Assembly: GCA_022984795.1 (NCBI GenBank) | Contig: JALIHJ010000002.1 | Coordinates: forward strand, 1-64,000 | DNA from: Fabrea salina | Taxonomy: Eukaryota; Ciliophora; Heterotrichea; Heterotrichida; Fabreidae | Length of the DNA: 64,000 nucleotides | Direction: 5' to 3' | Shown here: positions 46,890 through 56,399 of the stretch, one piece after another | How positions within the stretch are numbered: the stretch's first letter is position 1 | Layout of the letters: the number at the start of each line of letters is the position of its first letter | Notes under the pieces: model-generated | Database searches by the model: none | The model's input: only the letters and a program-made list of their open reading frames with translations | What the model was told of the DNA's origin: nothing | Made by a program: the position numbers and the translations under genes

Positions 46890-47198
46890 TTACTCTTTTT
46901 TGAAGTTTTCTTTGCACTGCATGTACTCGTCTACAATGTGTTGGCAGGACTGTGTGTCTTCATGGTTAGTATGCAGGCATTTCAAGTAGTCTTGGGAGTG
47001 CTTTATGCAGGCGTCTTCGGGTCTTTGAGGGTTGGGGTCTCTGACTTCCAAAACTTCTGCAGGACTCAAACCTCCAGCTAAGCTTTGGTTTTGGTGGTCT
47101 AGTTGTTGGATCCTTTTAGAGGCAACTCTTTTCTCTGGGTTGCCCAAGCTTGTGTTTTCAAAGGACCACTTTTCCAGCTCAGAATCCCTTTTCGACAT
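46890..47198 (-). CDS. Twin CX9C (CHCH) mitochondrial protein, COX23-like
   Basis: 102 residues. Two CX9C motifs, CIKHSQDYLKC and CQHIVDEYMQC, 10 residues apart, form the CHCH helical hairpin with two disulfides made by the Mia40 pathway in the mitochondrial intermembrane space. The preceding polar 60 residues carry no presequence. The DACIKHSQDYLKCL and CQHIVDEYMQCKENF pattern is closest to COX23/CHCHD7, which serves cytochrome oxidase assembly. That subfamily call is by eye. Confidence 0.75.
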   Translation of the reverse strand: MSKRDSELEKWSFENTSLGNPEKRVASKRIQQLDHQNQSLAGGLSPAEVLEVRDPNPQRPEDACIKHSQDYLKCLHTNHEDTQSCQHIVDEYMQCKENFKKE

Positions 47199-47204
47199 TT
47201 TTTA

Positions 47205-49643
47205 TTAATTCCTAAAACAACTAGCATGGAACACCCCACTAGGAGTTTTCACAAAGTCCTGAAGTCCAATTTTGTCACAACAGCCTAAACACTTAGTTTC
47301 TTCGGATATTTCTACGTAGTCTTTCGCCATTTCAAAGTACTCACAAATCATGTCCAGGAGTCTTTTTTCTTGCAGCCACTTTTTGACTTTGGTGTTTTTG
47401 GTGGTTTGTGTGAGTGAGTCGAAAGCATTGAACAAGTACTTGTAAATAGCCTCCATGGGAATCGACTTGGGAATGAGGCTCATAGCTATTTGGTGGTCAA
47501 TGACTTCTGGGTTGGCTTCGTTCAGGAACTCCGTGAGCAAGTTTAGTTTCCAGTCACTCAAAGGAGGCTTGCAAACTCTCATCAAAAATATGCTTGAGAC
47601 TTCTGTGCTTTGTTTAAACAACACGTAGTTCTTGGCAATCTGGGGCTTCTTTTCTTCAAAAATGTAGTAGTGGATGATTTCTTCGTACTTCTCTAGCAAG
47701 TCCAGGACAATGCACCTTTCCCTTCTAAGGAAGTTGCTGGGGAAGTAACTAAGCACTTCTTCAGGGTCGTACTTTATGGGCTTTTTTCGAAGAAAGTCTA
47801 CTAGGTCCGAAGGCTTCACGTTCCCGTTAAGGGTTTCTTGGACGTAGAGTTTAGCTAAGTAGTTGCTGTGCTCAAGAGGTGCCTTGGTTCTTTTTTCAAG
47901 GAACTTAATGACTAAACTAGGTCCTGAATACTTAAGCAGTGTAGGAATAAAAGTGTTGAGTATGTCTACTTCTTCAAGAATGGGCGGGTTGGACATAACT
48001 AGCTCTTCTGCCAGCTGGGAACTCTCACACATCAGTTTTACTGTGTAACTAAGAAAGACTTCTATGTTGTTGTGCACTCTAGTAAGGTAGTCTTTGAGCT
48101 TTACCAACCAAGTTCGGGAGCCTTCCTCTGCAAAGCGCTCCAAGATAAGGTCCAGAGCAGGTTTGTAAACTTTTCTGGAAAAGAAAAGTTCCAAGAAAAT
48201 GTCATAGAGGCCCTCCGAAACCAGAACTTGCTGGCAGTGGTACAGTGGAAGTGTATTGTTGGGGTCCCTGACTAGGGGGAGTAGTTCATAGTGCTGAGTG
48301 GGGATTCTCAAAAGTCCCGAGAACAACCAAGTTTCTGCAAAAAGCTTCAAAGAGGGTTCTGCACTCATTCTGATAATGTGGAAGACTGGGATGAACTGTT
48401 TGATTATGCGAGTTTTGAGGTTGTCGTCGTAAACCAAAGGCTTGATTTGGGCAATGTACTTAAAGTGGGACTTGAGGATGGAGTAACTTTGGATTCTTTG
48501 GACTGCGTTTTGGAAGTGTTCGTGGCATTGCTGCTTGACGTAAGGAGGCACTTTTACAAGTCTTCTCAAAAGACTGCACATTCCCCAGTACTCTTGGCTT
48601 TTTCTCATATAGTGGGCAGCCCTTTGGTAGTCTCTTTCTTGGAAGAAGGTGTGCACTCCGTACTCAAAGTAAACTCTGCCTGTCATGCTTGAGTAAGTGT
48701 CTGAGCACAACTCCAGAGCTACTTGGAATTCTTTTTTGAGCAAAAAGTCTTCTATGATGCTGTCTAAAGAAGGCGAAGAAAACACGTAAAGGGAGTCCGA
48801 ACTCGCAACGAAGAACCTGTCGAAGGTCCTAGAGTGCACTTGTTGCAGTTCAGACACTGAGAAAGTGTGCAGGTTCTTTTGGTTGTAAGTTAAGTAAATG
48901 TGCACTTTGTCTTTTATAAAAGCCAAAACAAAACAAGGGTGCAGAAAAGCTACTTGCCAAGGAGCACTTGGGTAAGTAATTTGAGCGTACCGGGGGTACC
49001 TTTTGAACTCATAGTCTAGGAAAAAGGTTTTGTCTTCTACAGTGACACAGAGAAGCCCGAACTGCCTAATGTGCAAAACATCTGGAGCAGCTTGTTCAAG
49101 TCGCAAAAAGCTCATGAGTCCGGGTTTTTTAAGTCAAACAGTTCAAAGTGGTCGCCTTCGAACTTGATTACTCTCAAGTCGTACTTGCCTTGGAGCAAAA
49201 CGCCTCTTCCGTTGACTAGAACTACTTTGCGTGCTTCGCCTTGGTAGTCGAGTTCCATGACAGTGTTGAAAGTTTCTAAAGAAAAGATCACCACTTTGTG
49301 ATGCAGAAGAACTGCTACGTCTTCTTGGTCTACGTCGAAGTCCTTAATTCCTTTGTGAGGAAGGGTGTGTCTGAAGGAAAAGATACACTAAGTCCATAGT
49401 AGGCAAGGAGTAGACTTGGAAAGAGTTGGTGAGAACTAAAAGGTGGCCTTGAACTATTTTCATCTCTGGAGTTGAAGAGCTGAAGTTCTGTGTGGAACTT
49501 ACGGAGACTGACTGGAAAAGTTCGAACTCAGGGTAGGAGTAAATCCTAAGACTCCGGTTTGACGCAAAGGAAACCAAGCAGTGTGTGGAAGCTGCAAGTG
49601 ACTTGCACTTGAGTTCTTTGCAGTTTACACTTGGAATTGCCAT
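47205..49643 (-). CDS. VPS39/TGFBRAP1-like HOPS/CORVET subunit, with one frame break
   Basis: About 807 residues if joined. The N-terminal CNH beta-propeller (residues 1-270) is followed by CLH-type helical repeats and a C-terminal zinc-knuckle CLGCCDKIGLQDF...ASCF, the VPS39/TRAP1 order. A 16-nt segment GTATCTTTTCCTTCAG (49371-49386) acts as an intron: removing it restores DLVHTLPHKGIKDFDVD, which fits the propeller. It lacks the usual internal A. At about 49121-49126 the frame shifts by -1 at TTAAAAAAC, which contains a classic slippery heptamer; a lost A in the A-run is the simpler cause. The protein tethers endosomes and lysosomes through Rab GTPases. Its ATG lies inside the upstream gene's end. 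Confidence 0.82.
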
Positions 49644-50101
49644 TTATTATGTTTTCTTATTGGGCTTTTTCGGAAGAAGCTGAAGGAGTAGTTAGTTGCA
49701 GTTAAACTGCGTTCCCTTTTGGTTTCAGTTGGTGTTTTGAAAGGACCCAAAAAGAGCTTTGAGGAGTCTTTCAAGTTGCCTCTAACAAAACTTTCAAATC
49801 TGTTTTTTAACTTTAAAGAACGACACCTTTTGACCGACTTAGGAACTTCTTTTAAGATGCTTTTGGAGTCAGTGGGGAAGTCTATGACTTTGCCATAGGA
49901 CTCAGAGCGCTTTATAGGTTGTTTTTGAGCAAAGGGTTCATTGGAGTTTTCACTCAAAAGTTTAGGTGAAGGCAGGTGGATTTTCAAGTTGCTCTTGGTT
50001 GACCTACCAGCTAACTCGATGTTTCTTTCTCCCATCAACAAAGGACAGAGCATTGCTCTTTTAGCACGCCTTTTCCTGGTGTTTTCTTTCTTTGCGTTCA
50101 T
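49625..50101 (-). CDS. Small basic protein of unknown function
   Basis: 158 residues, very rich in Lys, Arg and Ser (MNAKKENTRKRRAKRAM; SVKRCRSLKLKNRFESF). No membrane segment or known domain. It ends with TAA at 49625, 19 bases past the ATG of the downstream VPS39-like gene on the same strand, so the two reading frames overlap. Divergent from the TBC gene with 14 bp between start codons. Confidence 0.6.
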   Translation of the reverse strand: MNAKKENTRKRRAKRAMLCPLLMGERNIELAGRSTKSNLKIHLPSPKLLSENSNEPFAQKQPIKRSESYGKVIDFPTDSKSILKEVPKSVKRCRSLKLKNRFESFVRGNLKDSSKLFLGPFKTPTETKRERSLTATNYSFSFFRKSPIRKHNKWQFQV

Positions 50102-50115
50102 TTACTTAACAAATT

Positions 50116-51117
50116 ATGAACTGGAGTGACAAAAAATCTGACGAAATCCAAAACATCTGCGTTGTGAAGGGTTTGTCTTCTTCAGAGGACCGCAAAGAAG
50201 TTTGGCCAATGCTTATGGGTCTAAACCCCAAAGACTTCAACTCCACTTGGAAGGACAACAGCCTTGAGAACCAGCACAGTGACATCATTTCAAGGGACAT
50301 CGAACGTTCACTCAACAACTTAGATGCTTGTGAAAGCTATTCAGAAACAGAAAGAGATACTAAAAGGAAAGAACTTTCACAAGTAGTGAACGGAGTGTTT
50401 AAACACAACCCAGACCTTTACTACTTCCAGGGGTTCCACGATATTTGCTCGGTGTTTTACCTTGTGGGTGGCCAAGACTTTGCTTTCCACCTCAGTTCTA
50501 AGTGTGCTTTGAACTTTATAAGGGACTATATGCGCAAGACCTTCCAAGAAGGCGTGGAACAAGAAATGTTCCTGATTTACGAGGTGCTCAGAGTCTCCGA
50601 CACCAAGTTAGCCCAGAAACTAGAAGAGGTCCACAGGATGGGCGGAGAGTTAATGATGCCTATGTTTAGTTTATCCTGGGTGCTGACTTGGCTGTCCCAC
50701 GACATGTACAAGCTCGAAGACATCTGCAGAGTATTTGACTTTATTCTGGGCACCCACCCTCTTGCCCCAGTGTACATTTCGGCAGCTGTGATTTCCCAAA
50801 GAAGAGAGCAAGTACTCCAGAGTTCCGACATGTCTGAAGTACACTTGGTTTTCAGAGAACACTTCGAAAGTTTAAATGTAGAAAAAACTCTCCAAAAGGC
50901 TTTTGCTTTAATGAACAAGTTGGGCCCCAGCAAACTAGTTCTCATCAAGCAGTTTCCTCAAGAGTAAGGTTTACGCAGTTCGCCTTTGAAAGAAACTAAA
51001 GCTTTTAGTTCTCTTATGCGGTACAAAAAGTTCGAGTCATACTTGACTTGGGGATTCACAAGCGTTTTGGTAGCTACAGTGGCTTTCTCTACATACTTTA
51101 TGGTGGACAGGGCTTAA
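50116..51117 (+). CDS. TBC1D20: TBC1D20-like Rab GTPase-activating protein, tail-anchored
   Basis: Two exons joined across GTAAGGTTTACGCAG (50964-50978), 328 residues. The TBC domain carries both catalytic fingers: Arg in ISRDIER and Gln in YYFQGFHD. Further motifs PMFSLSWVLTWLSHD and ILGTHPLAPVYISAAVI match TBC1D20, which acts on Rab1/Rab18 at the ER. Exon 2 adds a short basic stretch and a hydrophobic helix (WGFTSVLVATVAFSTYF), the C-terminal ER anchor known for TBC1D20; an annotation that stops at 50967 would miss it. The next gene starts 5 bp downstream. Confidence 0.88.
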
Positions 51118-51122
51118 TTAAT

Positions 51123-51479
51123 ATGGACTCTAAGAAAGCACTTAGTTGGTTAGTGGTGTGGTTAGTTGGGTTCTTCGGAACAATTAAGTTGGGCATGGGG
51201 GAAATATACACAATTACTTCTTTGATAGGACTGATTTTTCTGAACTTGGGCGAAAGGAAAGGAGTGAGTGCCTACAGCATCTTCAACGAGAACTGCAAAG
51301 GACTCATGGGTTCGACGAATCCCAAGTCCTTAATCACTCACGACACAAGCACTGTGGAGGAAGACTTAGTTGACCCTGAGTTTTTTGTGAAGAACCCTCG
51401 TCTGAGGAACAAACCTTGTCCGTGTGGGTCAGGACGCAAACACAAAAACTGCTGTTTGAGGTCCCCAGAAGAAGATTAA
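51123..51479 (+). CDS. SAYSvFN-domain protein with C-terminal SEC-C zinc motif
   Basis: 118 residues from ATG 51123. Two hydrophobic segments (ALSWLVVWLVGFFGTIKLGM and IYTITSLIGLIFLNLG) lead into SAYSIFNENCKGLMGS, the SAYSvFN signature of SAYSD1, an ER protein that senses UFMylated ribosomes stalled at the translocon. The last 25 residues are a SEC-C motif, KPCPCGSGRKHKNCC, the zinc knuckle found at the end of SecA. Animal SAYSD1 has no SEC-C, so the combination is unusual. A longer frame from 51048 is rejected because it lies within the TBC gene's second exon. Confidence 0.8.
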   Translation: MDSKKALSWLVVWLVGFFGTIKLGMGEIYTITSLIGLIFLNLGERKGVSAYSIFNENCKGLMGSTNPKSLITHDTSTVEEDLVDPEFFVKNPRLRNKPCPCGSGRKHKNCCLRSPEED

Positions 51480-51489
51480 TATTGTAATA

Positions 51490-52296
51490 ATGGACATGCA
51501 GTTCTTTTTCCAGACTTACGACGAAAGCATTCAGGAAAGATACAACGACTTAAACGAAGATACTGACGAGGAACCTCCTCAAAAGAGAAAAAGTTCTTAC
51601 CAAAAACAACCTAATTCGCCTTCAGAAAGGTTTAAAAAAACCCTTCCTGGTGCTGTTATTTCTAAGCTAAGGGAAAAGGGGTCTATGACAGTTCTGGACC
51701 TAACAGAGTACCTAAACACCATTTACAGAAGCTTAAGAACAGCTTCGGGCAGCAAGTATCAGGGATTCGATATTTCTCGGTCTTTAAGGGGTCTTTTGTC
51801 AATGGGGATTTTTGAGTCTAAAGAGGGAATTTGGAGTCTTAAAGAACCAGAGTCAACTATTTACGAAAACAAAAAACTCGAAGAACTAAAAAACACTTCT
51901 CAAAGAAAGAAGAAGGACAGGAGCCTGCCTAGTTTGCTCAGACCCACTGCTAGGAAACTCGAACGACAAGCCTTTTTGCTGGAGAAGTTTTCTAAGCAGC
52001 TGAGGAAAGACAAAGACTACTCAAGAGCCCTCCAGTTGCCCTTCAATGTAAGAACTACTTAGAAGTTTTCAGGGACCGAAAACTTGGAAGAGCTGAGTCA
52101 GAAGTTCGGACCTTCTAAAGCCATTGGGATACTCCAGGGGTACTACTTAGCTGGGCAGTACTGTAAGGTTTACTTAGTTAAGCAACTCAAAGCTGACAAA
52201 AAACTCCAGGATTACTATGACTTCAGACTGTATTGGGAAATCAAAGAAGCTTTTAAAAGACTAGACTACCTAGAAGAAAAAATCCAAGGTTCTTAG
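51490..52296 (+). CDS. Unknown protein, possible winged-helix domain
   Basis: Two exons across GTAAGAACTACTTAG (52048-52062, phase 0), 263 residues. Acidic start, then about residues 55-115 look like a winged helix (VISKLREKGSMTVLDLTEYL, SRSLRGLLSMGIFESKEGIW with a terminal wing strand). Then a Lys-rich region and a helical C-terminus (KFGPSKAIGILQGYYLAGQY). It could be a DNA-binding or E2F/TFIIE-like protein, but no family match is clear. Convergent with the AN1 gene by 3 bp. Confidence 0.6.
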
Positions 52297-52299
52297 TAA

Positions 52300-52800
52300 C
52301 TATTTTTGAACATGTTGTTGCTTCAAGTGGTTGATGAGTTCCAAACTTTTCCCAAACACCATAGAGCACCTTTTGCACCTAAAACCCATTTGGGCTTTGC
52401 GTTCTAGTGGGTGTGCACAGTTGTGTTGGTCCGAGTACCTGTGCTTCAGACAAAACTTTTGGTGGCACCTGTTGCACTCCACACTGTTGCTTTGCTTAAG
52501 AGTGGTTTTGCATCTGGGAGCAGGGCATTTAGGCTTGGTAGAAGGTCTGCATTCTCCCGATTCAGAGTGTCTTGTCCAAGTCATGTTAGGGTCTTCTCCA
52601 GGGATGATGTCTACTCCGCGACTGCAAACCGGGCAAGTAAACACTGTTTTCCCATTAGGAGCATTTAAACACTGATGCTCGCTGTAAGAACGGTGTTCTC
52701 GGCAGTAGGTGTTGCCACATGCATCACACACAAAGGGCAAAAAGTCTTGTTGTCTGCAAGTGTCCACATCGCACCTGGCTCCTAAGTTAACGAATTCCAT
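52300..52800 (-). CDS. AN1-type zinc finger protein, ZFAND2/SAP-like
   Basis: 166 residues from ATG 52800; a longer frame starts further upstream but runs into the neighbouring gene. Two AN1 fingers: GARCDVDTCRQQDFLPFVCD..CG..YCREHR..EHQC and APRCKTTLKQSNSVECN..CHQKFCLKHR..QHNC. A C2H2 finger ends the protein (CKRCSMVFGKSLELINHLKQQH). The same two-AN1-plus-C2H2 order occurs in ZFAND2 (AIRAP) and plant SAP11-type proteins, which link stress to proteasome and p97 function. Zinc ligands all appear intact. Confidence 0.87.
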   Translation of the reverse strand: MEFVNLGARCDVDTCRQQDFLPFVCDACGNTYCREHRSYSEHQCLNAPNGKTVFTCPVCSRGVDIIPGEDPNMTWTRHSESGECRPSTKPKCPAPRCKTTLKQSNSVECNRCHQKFCLKHRYSDQHNCAHPLERKAQMGFRCKRCSMVFGKSLELINHLKQQHVQK

Positions 52801-52816
52801 TTTACAAGTATCTATA

Positions 52817-53452
52817 CTAAAGAGAAGCAGAAGGCATGTTGAGTTCTTTGCACTGCCAAACTCCTTCATGGAAACTATGCACCCAGCGTTTGCTGTCGCT
52901 GTCAGGGGCAGGAAGGCTTTCGAAAGTTTTTCTGGTGTTGCCTACTGCGGACTTGTCTACGAACCTTGTGTGGTCTATTCTTGTAGGGAACACTTGAAGC
53001 ACTCTGAAGAACTGAGAAACATCAGAAGGGTCCTGGGGTCTGTAGTGGTCTATGTCGTAAGACAAAGGCGAGGAAGAGTCTTCTTTGTAGGTGTCGGGAG
53101 GAACTGAGTGGTAGCCTAGTTTTTCTCTTTCGTTGAGTTTGTTCCACTCTGACTGGGCTTGGGAGCCTTCCAAGAACTCAATGTGGGGTTCTGAGAACCG
53201 GAAGAACTCAGAAGTAAGGGGGAAGTGCCACATCAACTGCGAAGGAGACCCAGAAAGTTCTTTGAAAAGGTGACTGCGGGAGTCTAGGTAGAAGGTAAGT
53301 TTGTCTTCTGGAGAGAAGCCTCGGAACCTAAGAGGGTAGATTTGGGGACTTGCTTCTTGCAAGGTGGCAATGAAGACTACTAAGGACTGTTCCAGCATTC
53401 TGTTTGAGTTAAAAGAGTGTTTTAAAGAACCAATCCAGCTTGCTTTTTCCAT
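52817..53452 (-). CDS. Alr4036/PNPOx-like flavin-binding protein
   Basis: 211 residues, intact. IYPLRFRGFSPEDKLTFYLDSRSHLFKEL followed by PSQLMWHFPLTSEFFRF is the pattern of the pyridoxamine 5'-phosphate oxidase-like split-barrel (Alr4036 type), which binds FMN. The end lacks the catalytic C-terminal part of true PNPO, so oxidation of pyridoxamine phosphate is uncertain. 16 bp from the AN1 gene's ATG, same strand. Confidence 0.75.
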   Translation of the reverse strand: MEKASWIGSLKHSFNSNRMLEQSLVVFIATLQEASPQIYPLRFRGFSPEDKLTFYLDSRSHLFKELSGSPSQLMWHFPLTSEFFRFSEPHIEFLEGSQAQSEWNKLNEREKLGYHSVPPDTYKEDSSSPLSYDIDHYRPQDPSDVSQFFRVLQVFPTRIDHTRFVDKSAVGNTRKTFESLPAPDSDSKRWVHSFHEGVWQCKELNMPSASL

Positions 53453-53462
53453 TTATTTTACA

Positions 53463-55126
53463 CTAAAGAAAGTCCAAGAAGCACTTGGTTGACTTAAAGC
53501 TGGTTGAGGAGTGGTCGTAGTAGAGGTTTCTGTTGAACTGTTTTATTTTGGGCTTGAACGTGCAGTCTTTGAGTTCTTTTTCTTCATTTAACTTAACTTG
53601 GGTTTCGACTTTGAGTTGTTTTTGCCTTTGCTTTTCCAAGTGCCTTTCGTAAATGTTGTTCTGGGGACTTGGAAGGGCTTTGTTGGTGCTTTTGATAGGT
53701 GGGGTTTCTTTTTGTTTTTTTCTGCCAAGAAAAACTGCTTTTTCTTGAGGAGTCAGTAACTTCAACAGGTTCTCCATGGAGTCGTAGAACTCCTCGAAGT
53801 TAAGTGGTTCGTCTAGTTCCACAAGCTCCTCTAAAAAGGGCTTCATGAGTTCTTGGAGTTGGGGTTCCAAACTTGTGTAGGCAATGTTTTTTCCAATGAT
53901 TTGGTTTTCTTGGTTGGGGTTTAGTGCTTTGAACAAGTAAAGGAACCTCTGCACTTTGATCCTTTGCAGGATCCTTTCGCTTTTAGAGTTGGTTTGGCAG
54001 TATGAACTAGAGGAAGGTTCGCTTCTGATTACTTTTTTGTCTTTGAGGTTGTACAAGTAGTTGCCTATAGGGAGCTTTTCTCGGTTCCTGGCAGAAACAG
54101 GGGCTCTTCCCACAACTGGTCTGAAGAACTCTTGGCCAGTGTCTGGGTCTTGGAGTTCGTAGTACTTTTGTCTTTCGAACTGGAGATTTTCTTGGAACTC
54201 CTTTTTGAGTTGAGTAAGCGCTGGACAACGTCTTCTTGGTTGAGTCGTGGAGTGAGGGACTCGCAAATCTTGGGGTTGAAGGAGCAGTACTCCTTGTAAC
54301 TAAGTGTAACTTACAATTCTTCAGCAATGTTTTCTTGTCTTGCTTTCTTGGACTTCGCTTCTTTGTACAAGTCGTTAAAAATGTCTTTTTTGGGTTTGTT
54401 TTTAAGGAGTTTTTTGCTGGTTGGGTTCACTTTAGGAGTAAACGTGCAGATTTTACTTTCAGCAGCCATTAGTTCGGCTTTCCAAAAGTTAGAGTACTCC
54501 TTTTTGGAGTCCCTGGAGGAGGACCCAGACCGTTTGACAATGTCACTGGAGTTGAGGTTGATTCTGGGTTTAAAAGTGAGTTGGCTGTCTTCTTCTTCTT
54601 GCCTTTTAAGTCTTTCTATAAGTCTTTTTTGTTCGAGTTTTTCCTTCGAAAGTTTGCCTTTGTAATACAAGTGTTCTCCGTAGTTAGGACTTTGCCTCCT
54701 TGTTGACTGCTGACTTCTGTAAGAGTGTTCTTGGCTTTTAGGAGTTTTGCTGGCTCTGCTGTGGAGTCTTTCAAATACAGGTGCAGAGTGCTTGCTTTTA
54801 GCTATTTTTTCTGAGTTTTGGTCAATTTTAGGTTGGAACTTAGGCTCTTTGCGGAGTTTTTTTTCGAGTTCTTGGTTCCAGTGTTCCATGTATTGTTGCT
54901 TAAAAGGTTTTTGAGGAGTTTGTTCTTGGATTAGTAGGTCGATGTTGTGTTCTATTTGCTGAGCAAGGGCTTCTTGGAGTTCTTGGTCTAGTTTGTGCTT
55001 GAGAGCGAAGTTCCTGGCTAGTTCATTAGGTTCGTCTTCTTCGCGGACTGTGATGTCTTCTTTTTGGCCTTTGCCTACGTCAACAGTCATTACTAGGATT
55101 TCCCTGCCTTTGTTAGCTTTTTTCAT
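53463..55126 (-). CDS. Basic FxPxI-repeat coiled-coil protein, with one frame break
   Basis: Two frames probably form one gene of about 540 residues. The 5' part (55126 to about 54315) has repeated F(K/Q/T)PK(I/V)(D/N) motifs: KFQPKIDQNSEKI, LTFKPRINLNSSDI, CTFTPKVNPTSKKL. The 3' part carries another, CTFKPKIKQFNRNLYYD. An intron GTAAGTTACACTTAG (54300-54314) fits the consensus, but splicing leads into a frame one base off from the long 3' frame; the change would fall between about 54230 and 54300, and no 16-nt intron explains it. Proteins with this repeat are common in ciliates and probably bind microtubules (inference). Two separate genes remain possible. Confidence 0.5.
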
Positions 55127-55153
55127 TTGAATAAAGAATGTTAATATGAAAAC

Positions 55154-55582
55154 TTACTTACTAAGGGCTTGTTTCCAAAGGTCTAAGGCTTCGTTTGGCT
55201 TTTCAGCTACGTCGTAACGGACTTCTTTGACTGGGTTTCCTTGAGAGTCCATTAACGACAGGTTGGGAATAGTTGTGACTTGGCACTTCTGGGCAAGGCT
55301 AGTTCTGATGGTTTCTTCTTCAAAAGGCACAGCTAGCCAAGGCATTTTTTCAAAGTACTTTTGGAAGTCTTCTTGGGTTCTGTCTGCACTCACTAGAATT
55401 ATTTCGGCTGCTTTGTGTTGGGCATTGACTTTGTTGTAGAAGTCCACAAGCAAGGGGGTGAATTGTCTGCAGGGAGGACACCAACTGGCTGAGAAGTACA
55501 GAAGGACCAGGTTGCTTTCTAAGGAACTAGCACTGACCTCAGAAACTCCTTTGAGTAGTTTGGCTGAAAGCAAAGATTTCAT
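55154..55582 (-). CDS. Thioredoxin-fold protein, nucleoredoxin/tryparedoxin-like
   Basis: 142 residues from ATG 55582 (MKSLLSAKLLKG). Active site WCPPCRQFTPLL with two cysteines, preceded by LVLLYFSASW, and followed by EIILVSADRTQEDFQKYF and a cis-Pro region (VTTIPNLSLMD). The fold and WCPPC dipeptide match tryparedoxin and nucleoredoxin. A longer frame begins MHPYLK upstream, but that ATG overlaps the divergent gene; the two ATGs are 12 bp apart. Confidence 0.87.
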   Translation of the reverse strand: MKSLLSAKLLKGVSEVSASSLESNLVLLYFSASWCPPCRQFTPLLVDFYNKVNAQHKAAEIILVSADRTQEDFQKYFEKMPWLAVPFEEETIRTSLAQKCQVTTIPNLSLMDSQGNPVKEVRYDVAEKPNEALDLWKQALSK

Positions 55583-55594
55583 TTTTAAATAAGG

Positions 55595-56395
55595 ATGCAA
55601 AGACTAGTAGACAAAAGAAAAACAACACTGTCTCCCCTGCAAAGGGTGTTAGTTACTAAAGACTCAATTAGGAAAAAACTTACTTCTCAAGAAGTAGTAG
55701 CTGATAAACTCTACAACTCTGAAAAAGAAAGGTTTTACAACAAACACTTCAGAAGAACCCAAAACAAGTCACTCGATATTGACTCTAACTTGCCTTGTCT
55801 CAAACAACAACATAAACAAAGCCAGTTCTACCACAACTCCATGAAAAACCGAAACAAGTCCAAAGGCATTCAAATCAGAAAGAACTTAAAAAACCGAATC
55901 CAAGAAGAAAAACTCAGAGAAACCCAACTCAAGTCCACTACTCCTCAGCCCTTAATTCGAAAACACACTGTAAGTCACAGCAAAAACAAGTCACACACTC
56001 CTGTTATTTTTAAAACCTCAGACTTCGATTCCTGCTTAGATAACCCAAGGAAACGCAGTTACGGCGAAAAAGCCATAGAAAAAATCAACGACATCATGAA
56101 TGCTTGCGACATAGAAAGAAAAAACACCCTTGAAAAGGACCTTAACACCAAAATGCAACTAGAAAAAAAACTAGCAAGGGCTTACTCCAGAAGGCTGGAG
56201 TGGACTTCTGAGTTCTTGAAAAGCAACGAAGACATGGAAGCAAATGTTGTGAAAAACCTGTTCCACTTCTACCAAGACTCTGACGACTTAATGGCTAACG
56301 AATACTTTAAGTACAAACAAGACTCTCAAGAAGCAGAAAAAGACGTTAAGGCCTTTGTTAAACTCCTTCGGAAGAGAAAAAACATAATTATTTAA
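55595..56395 (+). CDS. Basic protein of unknown function
   Basis: 266 residues, single exon, rich in Lys, Arg, Gln and Asn. Helical C-terminal half (GEKAIEKINDIMNACDIERK; ARAYSRRLEWTSEFLKSNED). No domain recognised and no membrane segment. The stop is 4 bp before the ATG of the dehydrogenase gene on the same strand. Confidence 0.65.
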   Translation: MQRLVDKRKTTLSPLQRVLVTKDSIRKKLTSQEVVADKLYNSEKERFYNKHFRRTQNKSLDIDSNLPCLKQQHKQSQFYHNSMKNRNKSKGIQIRKNLKNRIQEEKLRETQLKSTTPQPLIRKHTVSHSKNKSHTPVIFKTSDFDSCLDNPRKRSYGEKAIEKINDIMNACDIERKNTLEKDLNTKMQLEKKLARAYSRRLEWTSEFLKSNEDMEANVVKNLFHFYQDSDDLMANEYFKYKQDSQEAEKDVKAFVKLLRKRKNIII

Positions 56396-56399
56396 TAAC

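Noticed and set aside
51048-51122. Upstream start for the SAYSvFN protein
   Set aside because: This DNA is the second exon of the TBC gene, encoding its membrane anchor.
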